Notes: generated by a model from the sequence alone, not told the origin. Shown: positions 1 to 8,812, counted from the stretch's first letter. The stretch: DNA of 64,000 nucleotides from an uncultured Burkholderiales bacterium (GCA_937927685.1 CALBSC010000062.1:1-64000), one strand, 5' to 3'. Program-made: numbers and translations.

Positions 1-219
1 GGCGGCTACGGTGGTGGTGGTGGTGGCGGCGGCTATGGTGGCGGCGGCGGCTACGGTGGTGGTGGTGGCGGCGGCTACGGTGGCGGTGGCGGCGGTGGCC
101 GACGCGAAGGTGGCGGCGGCTATGGCGGTGGTCGCCGTGACGGCGGCAACGATGGCAGCTTCCGCAGCCCCTACGGCGCATCCCGCCAGGGTGGCGGTGG
201 CCGCGGTGGCGAGTATTGA
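1..219 (+). CDS. Glycine-rich C-terminal tail of a probable RNA-binding protein (5' end missing)
   Basis: Frame 1 is open from the window edge to a TGA at 217-219. It encodes 72 residues made mostly of Gly runs punctuated by Tyr and by Arg-Arg/Arg-Glu/Arg-Asp pairs, ending in a GRGGEY tail. Such RGG/GGY tails are typical of small bacterial RRM proteins (cold-inducible glycine-rich RNA-binding proteins), where the tail follows one N-terminal RRM. The RRM itself would lie outside the window, so the family assignment is inference. Codons are nearly all GGC/GGT, giving a simple-sequence look that is coding and not an intergenic repeat. A strong hairpin terminator follows about 22 bases after the stop. 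Confidence 0.7.
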   Translation, partial: GGYGGGGGGGGYGGGGGYGGGGGGGYGGGGGGGRREGGGGYGGGRRDGGNDGSFRSPYGASRQGGGGRGGEY

Positions 220-240
220 TTCGCGACGCCTCGCTCGATA

Positions 241-268
241 AAAAAGCTCCCTTCGGGAGCTTTTTTTA
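241..268. terminator. Bidirectional intrinsic terminator
   Basis: A run of A, then GCTCCC (247-252), a short TTC loop, GGGAGC (256-261) and a run of T. It lies between the convergent glycine-rich gene and lptC and can serve both strands. Confidence 0.9.
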
Positions 269-934
269 TGGTCGACGTGCGGTGGTTCGAGGCTGAATCT
301 GGCCGCGAACCCGTCCTGTCAGACGTGTCACACCCTGATCGTGGTCATAGTCCAGCGCGTCGGCGGAAAAGCGATCGCTCCCGCGCAACATTTCCACCGG
401 CTGATCCGTTCTCATGCGGTCATGTTCCAGATCGATGAACAGGTACTCGCTGCGCAATTCGATGGCTGGGGAACGACGGCCCTGTGCGTCGACGGGCGTC
501 GATCGCTGAACCACCACCTGGCCCTTGAGTTCGACGCGTTGGCCCTCGGGGGTGGTGATGGCCTGTTGCGCGGTGGCATCAGTGACCCGCCCCGCATCAT
601 CCAGCTTGGTCAACCGGGGCCGCGTCACCTCCAGCGTATCCGTGTCCGGGAAATGCTCCGCGTTTTCCCCCTGCACGCGAAACTCCAGGCGGCCATCGGA
701 CGCATAGACCTTGAGCGAAAAATCACGCATGAAATAGTCGGGCACATGGCTGGCCGGCCTCGTTTCCTGCACCGCCACGGGCTCCGGGGTGTAACGCACC
801 AACCAATAGGTCAACATGGCCAGCGCGCCCATGAGCAGCACCGGCAAATAGTTCACCAGGTGGTCCAGCATTCGCCGCACGCGCTGCGCGGGCGTGAGCA
901 TGGGTGCAGCAGCACCCATCGAGAAGGCGCTCAT
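266..934 (-). CDS. lptC: LPS export ABC transporter periplasmic protein LptC
   Basis: A 222-residue protein with one N-terminal membrane helix (about residues 28-46) and a periplasmic beta-rich domain, the layout of LptC. LptC is the bitopic component of the Lpt bridge that takes LPS from LptBFG and hands it to LptA. I chose the ATG at 934 because it overlaps the kdsC stop as ATGA, the pattern of translational coupling; an ATG 18 bases upstream is in frame but lies inside kdsC. It is the last gene of a kdsD-kdsC-lptC operon. In E. coli and many proteobacteria lptA and lptB follow directly; here a terminator and a convergent unrelated gene follow instead. At primary-sequence level LptC is weakly conserved, so context supports much of the call. 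Confidence 0.85.
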   Translation of the reverse strand: MSAFSMGAAAPMLTPAQRVRRMLDHLVNYLPVLLMGALAMLTYWLVRYTPEPVAVQETRPASHVPDYFMRDFSLKVYASDGRLEFRVQGENAEHFPDTDTLEVTRPRLTKLDDAGRVTDATAQQAITTPEGQRVELKGQVVVQRSTPVDAQGRRSPAIELRSEYLFIDLEHDRMRTDQPVEMLRGSDRFSADALDYDHDQGVTRLTGRVRGQIQPRTTARRP

Positions 935-1476
935 GCGAGCAACTCCCGCCACAACCGCGCATAGTGGCCCGACGCCATGAGCAGCAGGTCGCAGACATCG
1001 CGCACCGCACCCTGACCGCCCGCTCGCGGAGTCACCCAGTGGGCCAGGGCTTGCACTTCCGCTTGTGCGTTGGGCGGCGCCACGGCAAGGGCGCAGCGCT
1101 TGAGCACCGGCACGTCAGGCCAGTCGTCTCCCATGGCGGCAGCCTGAGACCAATCGCATCCGAGCGCCTCCAAGCTGCGTTGCGCGGCCGGCAATTTGTC
1201 CTCGGTGCCGTAGTGCACGTGCGTGATGCCCAGCTGCGCGATGCGCAAGCGAAGGGCCGGGCTGTCTCGCCCGGTGATCACCGCCACCTGAATGCCACAA
1301 CGCTGCAACAACTTGATGCCATGGCCATCCAGCGTGTGGAAGCGTTTGGTCGACTCGCCCTGCTCGCTCATGAGCAGGCCGCCATCGGTGAGCACACCGT
1401 CCACATCCAGAAACAGCACCCGAACGTCTTGCGCCAGCAGGAGGCGCTCAGGGGGGTGTTGCAGCACCGGCAACAT
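931..1476 (-). CDS. kdsC: 3-deoxy-D-manno-octulosonate 8-phosphate phosphatase KdsC
   Basis: A 181-residue HAD-superfamily phosphatase that removes phosphate from Kdo-8-P, giving free Kdo for lipid A core synthesis. The catalytic motif DVDGVLTDG is near residues 24-32, with the nucleophile and acid/base aspartates both present. The late HAD motif reads MGDDWPD. The family forms small capless tetramers of about 180-190 residues, which fits. The ATG at 1476 shares one base with the kdsD stop (TGATG). The longer in-frame start 48 bases upstream would overlap kdsD and adds residues not typical of the family. Cytoplasmic; second gene of the Kdo/LPS operon. Confidence 0.93.
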   Translation of the reverse strand: MLPVLQHPPERLLLAQDVRVLFLDVDGVLTDGGLLMSEQGESTKRFHTLDGHGIKLLQRCGIQVAVITGRDSPALRLRIAQLGITHVHYGTEDKLPAAQRSLEALGCDWSQAAAMGDDWPDVPVLKRCALAVAPPNAQAEVQALAHWVTPRAGGQGAVRDVCDLLLMASGHYARLWRELLA

Positions 1477-2480
1477 CAGATGACCTTCGCCCGCATCAGA
1501 TCGTGTGTGTTGAGCGCACCACACAACACGCCGTGCTCGTCAACCACCAGCACACTGGTGATGCGGTGGTGCTCCATCAACTCCACCGCCTGCGCCGCCA
1601 AGGCATCGTCGCGGACGGTTTTGGGTTGCGCGCGCATGACCTGCGCCGCGGCGAGCGCACGCAGATCGGCACCGGTCTCGATCAGCCGCCGCAAGTCGCC
1701 ATCGGTGAACACGCCCACGGGGTGTCCGTCATCATCCACAATGGCCGAAGCCCCCAGCCCCTTGCTGCTCATTTCCTGCATGAGTTGCCCGAAGCTGGCC
1801 GAGGGACTCACGCGCGGCACCTGATCGCCTGCTCGCATCACGTCACGCACATGGGTCAGCAAACGACGGCCCAACGCACCACCCGGGTGAGAGCGGGCAA
1901 AGTCCTCGGCGCGAAATCCGCGCGCATCCAGCAAGGCCACGGCGAGGGCATCACCCCAGGCGAGTTGCGCCGTGGTGCTGGCCGTGGGGGCGAGATTGAG
2001 CGGGCACGCCTCTTTGTCCACGCTGCTGTCGAGCACCACATCGGCGTGTCGGGCCAGGGTGGAGTCGACACCACCCGTGATGGCAATCAAGGTGATGCCC
2101 AGGCGCTTGAGCACAGGCAGCAGGGCCGAGAGCTCCTCACTCTCACCGCTGTTGGACAAGGCAAGCACCAGGTCATGCGCCTGCACCATGCCCAGGTCGC
2201 CATGGCTGGCCTCAGCCGGGTGGACAAAGAGCGCGGGCGTTCCGGTGGAGGCCAGGGTGGCCGCGGTCTTGCGACCCACATGGCCACTCTTGCCCATGCC
2301 CATCACCACCACGCGGCCCTGCACGTTCAACATGGCCTGCACGGCTCTGACAAATGCAGGACCCACGCGGCCCACCAGTTGTTGGACCGCTTGCGCTTCG
2401 ATGTTCAAGGTCTCGCGCCCCAGGGCCAGTGTTCGTTCGCCCGCATCCAGTGCGAGGGGGGATGAATGGGGCTGCTTCAT
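1476..2480 (-). CDS. kdsD: D-arabinose 5-phosphate isomerase KdsD (KpsF/GutQ family)
   Basis: A 334-residue protein that interconverts D-ribulose 5-phosphate and D-arabinose 5-phosphate, the first committed precursor step of Kdo synthesis. An N-terminal SIS sugar-isomerase domain carries GMGKSGHVGRKTAATLASTG near residues 60-80 and ALSNSGESEE. Two CBS domains follow in the C-terminal third. Length and domain order match E. coli KdsD (328 residues). It leads the kdsD-kdsC-lptC operon. There is no Shine-Dalgarno sequence; a TAAAAT hexamer ends six bases before the ATG, so the mRNA may be leaderless. Confidence 0.95.
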   Translation of the reverse strand: MKQPHSSPLALDAGERTLALGRETLNIEAQAVQQLVGRVGPAFVRAVQAMLNVQGRVVVMGMGKSGHVGRKTAATLASTGTPALFVHPAEASHGDLGMVQAHDLVLALSNSGESEELSALLPVLKRLGITLIAITGGVDSTLARHADVVLDSSVDKEACPLNLAPTASTTAQLAWGDALAVALLDARGFRAEDFARSHPGGALGRRLLTHVRDVMRAGDQVPRVSPSASFGQLMQEMSSKGLGASAIVDDDGHPVGVFTDGDLRRLIETGADLRALAAAQVMRAQPKTVRDDALAAQAVELMEHHRITSVLVVDEHGVLCGALNTHDLMRAKVI

Positions 2481-2562
2481 GTGATGATTTTACGGTGGGG
2501 TTGGCCACCTCGCCAGGCTTACAACCCGCAGGGGTTTGCGGCCAGGCTTTACGATGCTAGCC
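2481..2562. promoter_or_regulatory. Divergent promoter region between kdsD and the CPA2 antiporter gene
   Basis: Two outward-facing -10-like hexamers flank this 82-base gap. TAAAAT (minus strand, 2492-2487) ends six bases before the kdsD ATG. TACGAT (2550-2555) ends seven bases before the antiporter ATG at 2563. Neither start has a purine-rich ribosome binding site, and the -35 matches are weak. Leaderless transcripts in both directions are an inference. Confidence 0.45.
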
Positions 2563-4563
2563 ATGACCTCTCTGGATGTTGCCCTGCTGTACCTGCTGGC
2601 TGCCGTGCTGGCCGTGGTGCTGTTTCGGTTGCTCAAGTTGCCCGCCATGCTGGGCTATCTGGTAGCCGGCATTGTGCTGGGGCCGCATGCGCTGGCGCTG
2701 GCGGGTGACGGCCAGCGGGTGAGCTACCTGGCCGAGTTCGGGGTGGTGTTCCTGATGTTTGTGATTGGGCTGGAGTTCAACTTGCCCAAACTGCGCAGCA
2801 TGCGGCACCTGGTGTTTGGTCTGGGACTGGGCCAGGTGGTGCTGACCTTGCTCGGTACCTGGTTGGGCCATGTGGCTCTCAGTATGGTGATGGTGTGGTT
2901 CGGACAAACCTGGGGACTGAGCTGGCAAGCGGCCATCACCCTGGGCGCGGCGTTGGCCATGTCGAGCACGGCCATCGTGGCCAAACTCTTGTCCGATCGG
3001 CTCGAGCTGTCTACCGAGCACGGTCAACGGGTCATGGGCGTACTGCTGTTCCAGGACCTGGCGGTGGTGCCCTTGCTGGTTTTGATCCCGGCACTGGCCG
3101 CGCCGGCCGACGCAGATTTGCTGATCACCCTGGGTGTGGCCTTGTTCAAGGGGGCGGTGCTGGTGGGTGTGCTGCTGTGGGGCGGGCCCCGGGTCATGCG
3201 CGCGTGGCTCACCGTGGTGGCCCGGCGCAAGAGCGATGAATTGTTCATGCTCAATCTGCTGCTCATCACCCTGGGCTTGTCATGGCTCACCGAGCATGCC
3301 GGCTTATCCATGGCCCTGGGGGCGTTCCTGGCGGGCATGTTGATTGCCGAGACCGAATACAAGCATGTGGTGGAAACCGATATCCGTCCGTTTCATGATG
3401 TGTTGCTGGGCTTGTTTTTCATCACCATCGGCATGAAGCTGGACTGGTGGGCGGTTTGGGAACATTGGTGGCTGGTGCTGTTGCTCACCCTCATCCCGGT
3501 GCTGGCCAAGGCCCTGCTGGTGACCGTGCTCGCACGCGCCATGGGCGCAACACCCGGTGTGTCGCTGCGCACGGGTTTGTTCCTGGCACAGGCCGGTGAG
3601 TTCGGGTTTGTGCTGCTGTCCCTGGGTGCCCAGCACGCCCTGATTGCGCCCGAGTGGATGAGCCCGGTGCTGGCCGCCATGGTGCTGTCCATGCTGGCCA
3701 CGCCCTTCATCGTGGAGTTCAGCGACCGCATCGTGCTGAAGGTGGTGGCCAACGAGTGGATGATGCAGTCGGTCCAGCTGACCCAGATCGCCACCCGCGC
3801 CATCCGCAGCCAGTCGCATGTGATCGTCTGTGGCTATGGGCGCAGTGGCCAGCAACTGGCTCGTTTGCTGGGTCAGGAGCAGATTGCCTACATGGCGCTG
3901 GACCTCGACCCGGATCGGGTTCGCCAGGCCGCCGCCGCCGGACACAGCGTGGTGTTTGGGGACGCCGCACGTCTGCCCAGCCTGATGGCGGCCGGCCTGG
4001 CGCGCGCAGCCGCCGTGGTGGTGAGTTACCACGACACCCCCTCGGCGCTCAAGGTGCTGGCCCACGTGCGCGAGCACGCGCCTCAAGTGCCGGTGATAGT
4101 GCGCACCCCGGATGAGCGCGATCTGGATGTGCTGCGTCAAGCCGGCGCGGCCGAGGTGGTGCCCGAAACCGTGGAAGGCACCTTGATGCTGGCCGGTCAT
4201 GCCCTGGCCCTGGTGGGCGTGCCCATGCGTCGGGTCCTGCGCGTGGTGCAGGCACAGCGCGAGGCACGGTACCAACTGCTGCGGGGCTATTTCCACGGCG
4301 GAGATGACGACACGCTGGAAGAGATGGAAGAGGAGCGTCTGAGCAGCGTCACCTTGCCACTGGGGGCCGACGCCGTGGGTCGCACACTGGAGGATCTGGC
4401 CTTGCACGCGCTTCAGGTGGAGGTCTTGCAATGGCGCGCGGACAACGGTGCCTCTACACACGCCATCGATGAGCAACGACCGCTGGAAGGGGGCGATACC
4501 CTGGTCTTGTTTGGTCGACCCGGCCCCCTGGAGTTGGCCCAGGAGAAGTTGCTCAAAGGCTGA
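2563..4563 (+). CDS. Monovalent cation:proton antiporter-2 (CPA2/KefB-type) with RCK domains
   Basis: A 666-residue integral membrane protein. The first about 380 residues form roughly a dozen hydrophobic segments of the Na+/H+ exchanger fold. A Rossmann-type TrkA-N domain starts with HVIVCGYGRSGQQLARLL near residue 420, and a TrkA-C domain lies at the C terminus. This is the layout of Kef-type glutathione-gated K+ efflux and related cation/proton antiporters. Substrate (K+ or Na+) cannot be told from sequence. In-frame ATGs at 2536 and 2554 also exist; I prefer 2563 because a -10-like TACGAT sits directly before it. It is divergent from kdsD and convergent with mnmE, with only 13 bases between stops. 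Confidence 0.88.
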   Translation: MTSLDVALLYLLAAVLAVVLFRLLKLPAMLGYLVAGIVLGPHALALAGDGQRVSYLAEFGVVFLMFVIGLEFNLPKLRSMRHLVFGLGLGQVVLTLLGTWLGHVALSMVMVWFGQTWGLSWQAAITLGAALAMSSTAIVAKLLSDRLELSTEHGQRVMGVLLFQDLAVVPLLVLIPALAAPADADLLITLGVALFKGAVLVGVLLWGGPRVMRAWLTVVARRKSDELFMLNLLLITLGLSWLTEHAGLSMALGAFLAGMLIAETEYKHVVETDIRPFHDVLLGLFFITIGMKLDWWAVWEHWWLVLLLTLIPVLAKALLVTVLARAMGATPGVSLRTGLFLAQAGEFGFVLLSLGAQHALIAPEWMSPVLAAMVLSMLATPFIVEFSDRIVLKVVANEWMMQSVQLTQIATRAIRSQSHVIVCGYGRSGQQLARLLGQEQIAYMALDLDPDRVRQAAAAGHSVVFGDAARLPSLMAAGLARAAAVVVSYHDTPSALKVLAHVREHAPQVPVIVRTPDERDLDVLRQAGAAEVVPETVEGTLMLAGHALALVGVPMRRVLRVVQAQREARYQLLRGYFHGGDDDTLEEMEEERLSSVTLPLGADAVGRTLEDLALHALQVEVLQWRADNGASTHAIDEQRPLEGGDTLVLFGRPGPLELAQEKLLKG

Positions 4564-4576
4564 GCGGCGGTGCGCT

Positions 4577-6025
4577 TTACTTGCCGATACAAAAACGAGA
4601 AAAAATCACGCCCAGCAAATCGTCGGATGTGAACTCGCCCGTGATGTTGGCCAACGCCTGCTGCGCTAAACGCAACTCCTCCGCCAGCACATCCAGTGCA
4701 GGTTGGGGTTGCTGCAGGTGATCTTGTGCACACGTCACGTGGTGTTGTACGCGGGCCAGGGCCTGCAAGTGGCGCTCGCGCGCCATGAACACGCCCTCGG
4801 CTTGAGACGATTGCCACCCCGCCGTCTCCAGCAGACGCGATCGCAAGGCCGGCAAGCCCTCGCCTGAGTGCGCCGACACGCACAACGCCGCCGCCGCGGA
4901 GGTTCCTGCGGGCAGGGTCGCGGCATCACACTTGTTCCACACATGCATCACCGGGATGTGGGCGCTCATGATGCTGGCGAACTCGGCCTCGATCCGTGCA
5001 TCCGTGGCCTGGTAGTCGGCTTGCGTCTGGCGCGTCAGATCGTGCAGGAACACCACGGCGTCCGCCTGTGCAATCTGTCCCCACGCACGCTCGATACCGA
5101 TGCGCTCCACCTCGTCCACACCGAGCCCGTCCGGTGCACGCAATCCGGCGGTGTCGATCACATGCAGGGGCACGCCCTCGATTTGCAGCACATGCGTGAT
5201 CACATCGCGCGTGGTGCCGGCCTGCGGCGTGACGATGGCGAGCTCGGTGCCAGCCAGGGCGTTCAGCAATGAGCTTTTGCCCGCATTGGGTTGTCCGGCA
5301 ATCACCACCCGGATACCTTCCCGCAGCAAGCGGCCCTGACGGCTTCGTGCCTGCAACTGCTGCAGTTGCCCGGCCAGACGGTGAAGTTGCCCGCGCGCAT
5401 CCGCTTGTTCCAGAAAATCGATGTCTTCTTCGGGGAAGTCCAGCGTGGCTTCCACCAACATGCGCAGATGGGTCAGGCCTTCTTGCAAGGCCTGGACCTC
5501 GCGCGAGAACGCCCCCTCGAGCGATCGGCTGGCACCTCGTGCTGCGGCCTCGGTGCTGGCGTCAATCAGATCAGCCACGGCTTCGGCTTGCGCGAGGTCG
5601 AGTTTCTGGTTCAGGTAGGCCCGTTCGGTGAACTCGCCCGGTCGCGCCATGCGCGCGTGTGCCAGCAACGCCGGCGGTGTTTGCCCGGGAGACACCTCTG
5701 CGGCCGCCGCCGGTTGCTGCGCCACCTCGAGACAGCGTTGCAGGATCAGCTGCAACACCACGGGTCCCCCGTGGGCTTGCAGCTCGAGAACGTCTTCGCC
5801 GGTGTAGCTGTGTGGTCCCGGGAAAAACAGGGCAATCACCTGATCGATGGTGTGGCCGTTGCCATCCCGGATGGGAACCAGGGTGGCCTCACGTGGCCGC
5901 AGTTCGCGCTGGCACAGCTCCCGGGCCCAGGGGGCCAGTTGCGTGCCGCTGGCACGCACGATGCCCACGGCCCCCCGCCCGGGGGCGGTCGCAATGGCGA
6001 TGATGGGCGCCGTGCGGTCGATCAT
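4577..6025 (-). CDS. mnmE: tRNA uridine-5-carboxymethylaminomethyl(34) synthesis GTPase MnmE
   Basis: A 482-residue GTPase that, with MnmG, adds the carboxymethylaminomethyl group to wobble U34 of certain tRNAs. The N-terminal folate-binding domain starts at TAPIIAIATAPGRGAVGIVR. The inserted G domain shows G1 GQPNAGKSSLLN, G3 DTAGLR and G4 NKCD. The protein ends with the invariant FCIGK motif, whose cysteine is essential in the family. Four bases separate its ATG from the yidC stop, so it is the last gene of the rpmH-rnpA-yidD-yidC-mnmE cluster, the usual order in proteobacteria. Its partner mnmG lies 21 kb away in the same window. Confidence 0.97.
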   Translation of the reverse strand: MIDRTAPIIAIATAPGRGAVGIVRASGTQLAPWARELCQRELRPREATLVPIRDGNGHTIDQVIALFFPGPHSYTGEDVLELQAHGGPVVLQLILQRCLEVAQQPAAAAEVSPGQTPPALLAHARMARPGEFTERAYLNQKLDLAQAEAVADLIDASTEAAARGASRSLEGAFSREVQALQEGLTHLRMLVEATLDFPEEDIDFLEQADARGQLHRLAGQLQQLQARSRQGRLLREGIRVVIAGQPNAGKSSLLNALAGTELAIVTPQAGTTRDVITHVLQIEGVPLHVIDTAGLRAPDGLGVDEVERIGIERAWGQIAQADAVVFLHDLTRQTQADYQATDARIEAEFASIMSAHIPVMHVWNKCDAATLPAGTSAAAALCVSAHSGEGLPALRSRLLETAGWQSSQAEGVFMARERHLQALARVQHHVTCAQDHLQQPQPALDVLAEELRLAQQALANITGEFTSDDLLGVIFSRFCIGK

Positions 6026-6029
6026 GCCC

Positions 6030-7718
6030 TCAGTTCAACACGCCCAGCTGCTTGTTGATGACCCATTGCTGGGCAATCGACAGGATGTTGTTGGTCAGCC
6101 AATACAGCACCAAGCCCGCCGGGAAGAAGAAGAACATCACGCTGAAGGCGAGCGGCATGATCCACATCATCTTGGCCTGAATGGGGTCCGGGGGCGTGGG
6201 GTTGAGCCAGGTCTGGAGCAGCGTGGAGAGGGTCATCAACACGGGCAGGATGAAGAACGGGTCGGGGGCCGCCAGGTCATGCACCCAGCCAATCCAGGGG
6301 GCGTTGCGCATTTCCACCGTGGACAAGAGCACCCAGTACAGCGCAATGAACACCGGGATCTGGATGGCGATGGGCAGGCAACCGCCCATGGGGTTCACCT
6401 TTTCCTCGCGGTAGATCTTCATCATCTCCACCTGCATCTGCTGCGGATTGTCTTTGAGTCGCTCGCGCATCTCCATGATGCGCGGGTTGATGGCCTTCAT
6501 CTTGCCCATGCTGCGATAGGCCTGGGCATTGAGCCAGTAAAACGCGATCTTGAGCAGGAACACCAGCGCCACAATGGACCAGCCCCAGTTGTGCAACTGG
6601 TGGTGGAGCTGGTCAAGCAACCAGAACAGGGGCTTGGCCAGGATGGTGAGCCAGCCGTAGTCCTTGACGAGCTCCAGGCCGGGGTAGAGGGCTTCGAGGT
6701 TGTGCTCTTCCTGCGGACCCACAAACAGGTGCGCGGCCAGCGTCTGGCTCTTGCCGGCGTCCAGTGCCGGCAACGCCGCAATCATGCCGACGGCATACAG
6801 GTTGTTGTCGATCTTGCGCGCAAACAGGTCGCGCTGCAGGTTGTTGGGCAACCACCAGGCGCTGGCGAAATAGTGCTGCACCATCGCCACATAGCCGTCC
6901 TGGCTTTGCTTTTCTATCTCGACCTTGTTTTTCTCGATGTCACTGAACTCGACCTTCTGGTATTTTTTGGCGTTCGTGTACACCGCCGGACCTGTGAAGG
7001 TGGAATAAAAGGAAGACTCGCCCTCGGGCTTGTTGCCATCACGCACCAGTTGTACGTAGAGCTGAGGCGTTACGGCAGACGTCCCCTGGTTGATCACCTC
7101 GTGCTCCACCGTGATGTCGTAGGCCCCACGACGCAGCACATAGGTTTTGACCAGCTTCACGCCATTGAGGGTGGCCGATTCAAAACGCAGCTTGAGCTCT
7201 TTGGCGCCGTCGGCCAAGCGCCGCTCCTGCGTGGTGAGGGTCATGGGCGTTTTGTGTGTCGGCAGCGCAGGCGCGCCCGCGGCAGGAATCAACCCGGATT
7301 GCGCCAGATAGACACGCTCGCGGCTTTCATCCAGCAGCACCACGGATTGCCCCGCGTGATGCGCATCGGCATGTTTGAGCAGTTCTGCGCGCAACACCGA
7401 GCCGCCCTCGCTGTCGAGTCGCAACTTGAGCACGTCGGTCTCCACCTCGATCACCTCACGCGCGCTCTTGCCCGCCTCGTTGGGTGCGCCACCCGGTACT
7501 GACTGGGGCGTGACGTTTGATCCGGTCGTGGGAACGCCGCTGGATGCTGGTACGGATGCGGCATTTGAGGCGGTCGGGCCGGCCGGTGCGTCGGACTTGA
7601 CCGCCGGGGCCGGAAAGAAGGTGGCCTTGTGTCCGTTGTAGATTTGCCATTGATCCCACAGCAGCACCATGGAAAAACCAAAAACCACCCACAAAATAGT
7701 GCGGCGAATGTCGTTCAT
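6030..7718 (-). CDS. yidC: Membrane protein insertase YidC
   Basis: A 562-residue inner-membrane insertase that acts alone or with SecYEG. An N-terminal signal-anchor helix (ILWVVFGFSMVLLWDQW) is followed by a low-complexity linker and a large periplasmic beta-sandwich domain. The conserved five-helix insertase core is in the last about 220 residues and ends in a short basic tail. Length fits Gram-negative YidC (about 550 residues). I chose the ATG at 7718, which overlaps the yidD stop as ATGA; the frame stays open upstream for 64 codons but that is yidD DNA in another frame. Confidence 0.97.
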   Translation of the reverse strand: MNDIRRTILWVVFGFSMVLLWDQWQIYNGHKATFFPAPAVKSDAPAGPTASNAASVPASSGVPTTGSNVTPQSVPGGAPNEAGKSAREVIEVETDVLKLRLDSEGGSVLRAELLKHADAHHAGQSVVLLDESRERVYLAQSGLIPAAGAPALPTHKTPMTLTTQERRLADGAKELKLRFESATLNGVKLVKTYVLRRGAYDITVEHEVINQGTSAVTPQLYVQLVRDGNKPEGESSFYSTFTGPAVYTNAKKYQKVEFSDIEKNKVEIEKQSQDGYVAMVQHYFASAWWLPNNLQRDLFARKIDNNLYAVGMIAALPALDAGKSQTLAAHLFVGPQEEHNLEALYPGLELVKDYGWLTILAKPLFWLLDQLHHQLHNWGWSIVALVFLLKIAFYWLNAQAYRSMGKMKAINPRIMEMRERLKDNPQQMQVEMMKIYREEKVNPMGGCLPIAIQIPVFIALYWVLLSTVEMRNAPWIGWVHDLAAPDPFFILPVLMTLSTLLQTWLNPTPPDPIQAKMMWIMPLAFSVMFFFFPAGLVLYWLTNNILSIAQQWVINKQLGVLN

Positions 7719-7999
7719 GTCGATTTCTTCAGGGAAAGCGGATCCGGCGAGGGACCCAGAGGCAAAACGGGGTGAGACAGGGACGAGCCCGGAACGGGGT
7801 CGAGTCCGCCCTCGCACCAGGGGTGGCAGCGGCCCAGTCGTCTCAGGGTGAGATAGCTGCCGTGCGCAGCGCCGTGACGCTCCAGTGCCTGCAAGGCATA
7901 AACCGAGCACGTGGGTTCAAAGCGACAGACACTGCCCAGCCACGGGCTCAGCAAGAGGCGGTACCCTTTGACCAACGCCATCAGAACACGCTGCATCAT
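7715..7999 (-). CDS. yidD: Membrane protein insertion efficiency factor YidD
   Basis: A 94-residue protein of the YidD family, a small membrane-associated protein that aids YidC-dependent insertion. The family core is visible: YRLLLSPWLG, then CRFEPTCSVYA, then a conserved HPWCEGGLDPVP block. All the conserved cysteines are present. The start overlaps the rnpA stop and the stop overlaps the yidC start, both as ATGA, so rnpA, yidD and yidC are likely translationally coupled. A second ATG directly follows the first. Confidence 0.95.
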   Translation of the reverse strand: MMQRVLMALVKGYRLLLSPWLGSVCRFEPTCSVYALQALERHGAAHGSYLTLRRLGRCHPWCEGGLDPVPGSSLSHPVLPLGPSPDPLSLKKST

Positions 8000-8415
8000 G
8001 ACCGGACCACCCGTGTCAGCAACTGCTCCAGCTCCTGGCGGGCAGCCTGTTTGAGTTGCGTGGATGTGGCGCTGATGAAGTGTGCCCGGTCAAATGGTGC
8101 CCGCAAACGGACCACATGGTCGCCCATGGGCAGTCGGCTTTCAAACGCGTTCATGACGTTGTAAATCTGACGCTTCAAGGCGTTGCGGGTCACCGCGCGC
8201 CGGGCCAGCCGTTTGGGCAACACAGCACCAACACGGGACCGTGCAGCACTGGCGTGCGTACGGGTGCACGGCGCATCGGCCGAGGGATCGGATGGCTGGA
8301 CATCGGCCAGGCGTCGATGCAAAACAAAATGCGATGTCCGCGACACCACCTCGGCCGCCATCACCGCTTGAAAATCGGCGCGATGGAGCAAGTGATCCAC
8401 GGTCCGCAAGTTCAC
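7996..8415 (-). CDS. rnpA: Ribonuclease P protein component
   Basis: A 139-residue basic protein that pairs with the RNase P RNA to mature tRNA 5' ends. The family signature is RLARRAVTRNALKRQIY (the RNR motif) in the middle of the protein, preceded by a central KR-rich strand. The N-terminal part (HRADFQAVMA) matches the usual start. About 20 residues between the first helix and the central cleft (SDPSADAPCTRTHASAARS) are polar and look like an insertion. Gene order behind rpmH is conserved across bacteria. Confidence 0.95.
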   Translation of the reverse strand: MNLRTVDHLLHRADFQAVMAAEVVSRTSHFVLHRRLADVQPSDPSADAPCTRTHASAARSRVGAVLPKRLARRAVTRNALKRQIYNVMNAFESRLPMGDHVVRLRAPFDRAHFISATSTQLKQAARQELEQLLTRVVRS

Positions 8416-8491
8416 CAGGCAACGTTCCGGGGTGCCGAGTCCACCGATTGTGGGACGGGCACGGAAGGATCGCCACCAGGTGGACGGTCGA

Positions 8492-8626
8492 TTAAACAGC
8501 CAGACGCTTGCGGCCTTTGGCGCGACGCGCGTTGATCACGGCGCGACCCCCGCGGGTCTTCATGCGAACCAGAAAGCCATGGGTACGGGCACGGCGGGTC
8601 TTGGAGGGTTGGTAGGTGCGCTTCAT
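8492..8626 (-). CDS. rpmH: 50S ribosomal protein L34
   Basis: A 44-residue, very basic protein with N terminus MKRTYQPSKTRRARTHGF and tail RRAKGRKRLAV, unmistakable L34. A GAGG ribosome binding site lies eight to nine bases before the ATG at 8626. It heads the leftward cluster and is separated from the divergent dnaA by about 190 bases that include a perfect DnaA box and a GATAAT hexamer (minus strand, 8678-8673), a candidate rpmH -10. Confidence 0.98.
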   Translation of the reverse strand: MKRTYQPSKTRRARTHGFLVRMKTRGGRAVINARRAKGRKRLAV

Positions 8627-8742
8627 GCAAGAACCTCGATTCTTTTAAAGGTATTTATCAGGGAAACCCATCATTATCTCAAAAAACCAGGGCCACCTGG
8701 CCAGAAACCCCTGAATGGCGTCTAGAATGGCCCGCGACGACC

Positions 8743-8751
8743 TGTGGATAA
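8743..8751 (-). promoter_or_regulatory. Consensus DnaA box upstream of dnaA
   Basis: TGTGGATAA on the plus strand is the perfect reverse complement of TTATCCACA. It lies 62 bases before the dnaA ATG and about 15 bases after a TAGAAT hexamer (8723-8728) that could be the dnaA -10. This position suits dnaA autoregulation or a secondary part of the origin. A weaker CTGTCCACA lies at 8792-8800. Confidence 0.8.
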
Positions 8752-8812
8752 ATTTTTGATAAAGTCCTGCTGCGGGCCTTTTCAGTGCACACTGTCCACA
8801 GTCCTGATCTGC

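Noticed and set aside
1..110. Repeated GGTGGC units that look like a simple repeat or CRISPR-like array
   Set aside because: They are in frame and encode the Gly-rich tail; unit lengths vary and there are no spacers.
5847..7502. Plus-strand open frame across mnmE and yidC
   Set aside because: It crosses two real minus-strand genes; composition is that of a shadow frame.
8744..8812. GTG start for dnaA at 8744
   Set aside because: This codon lies inside a perfect DnaA box and the added residues do not look like DnaA.
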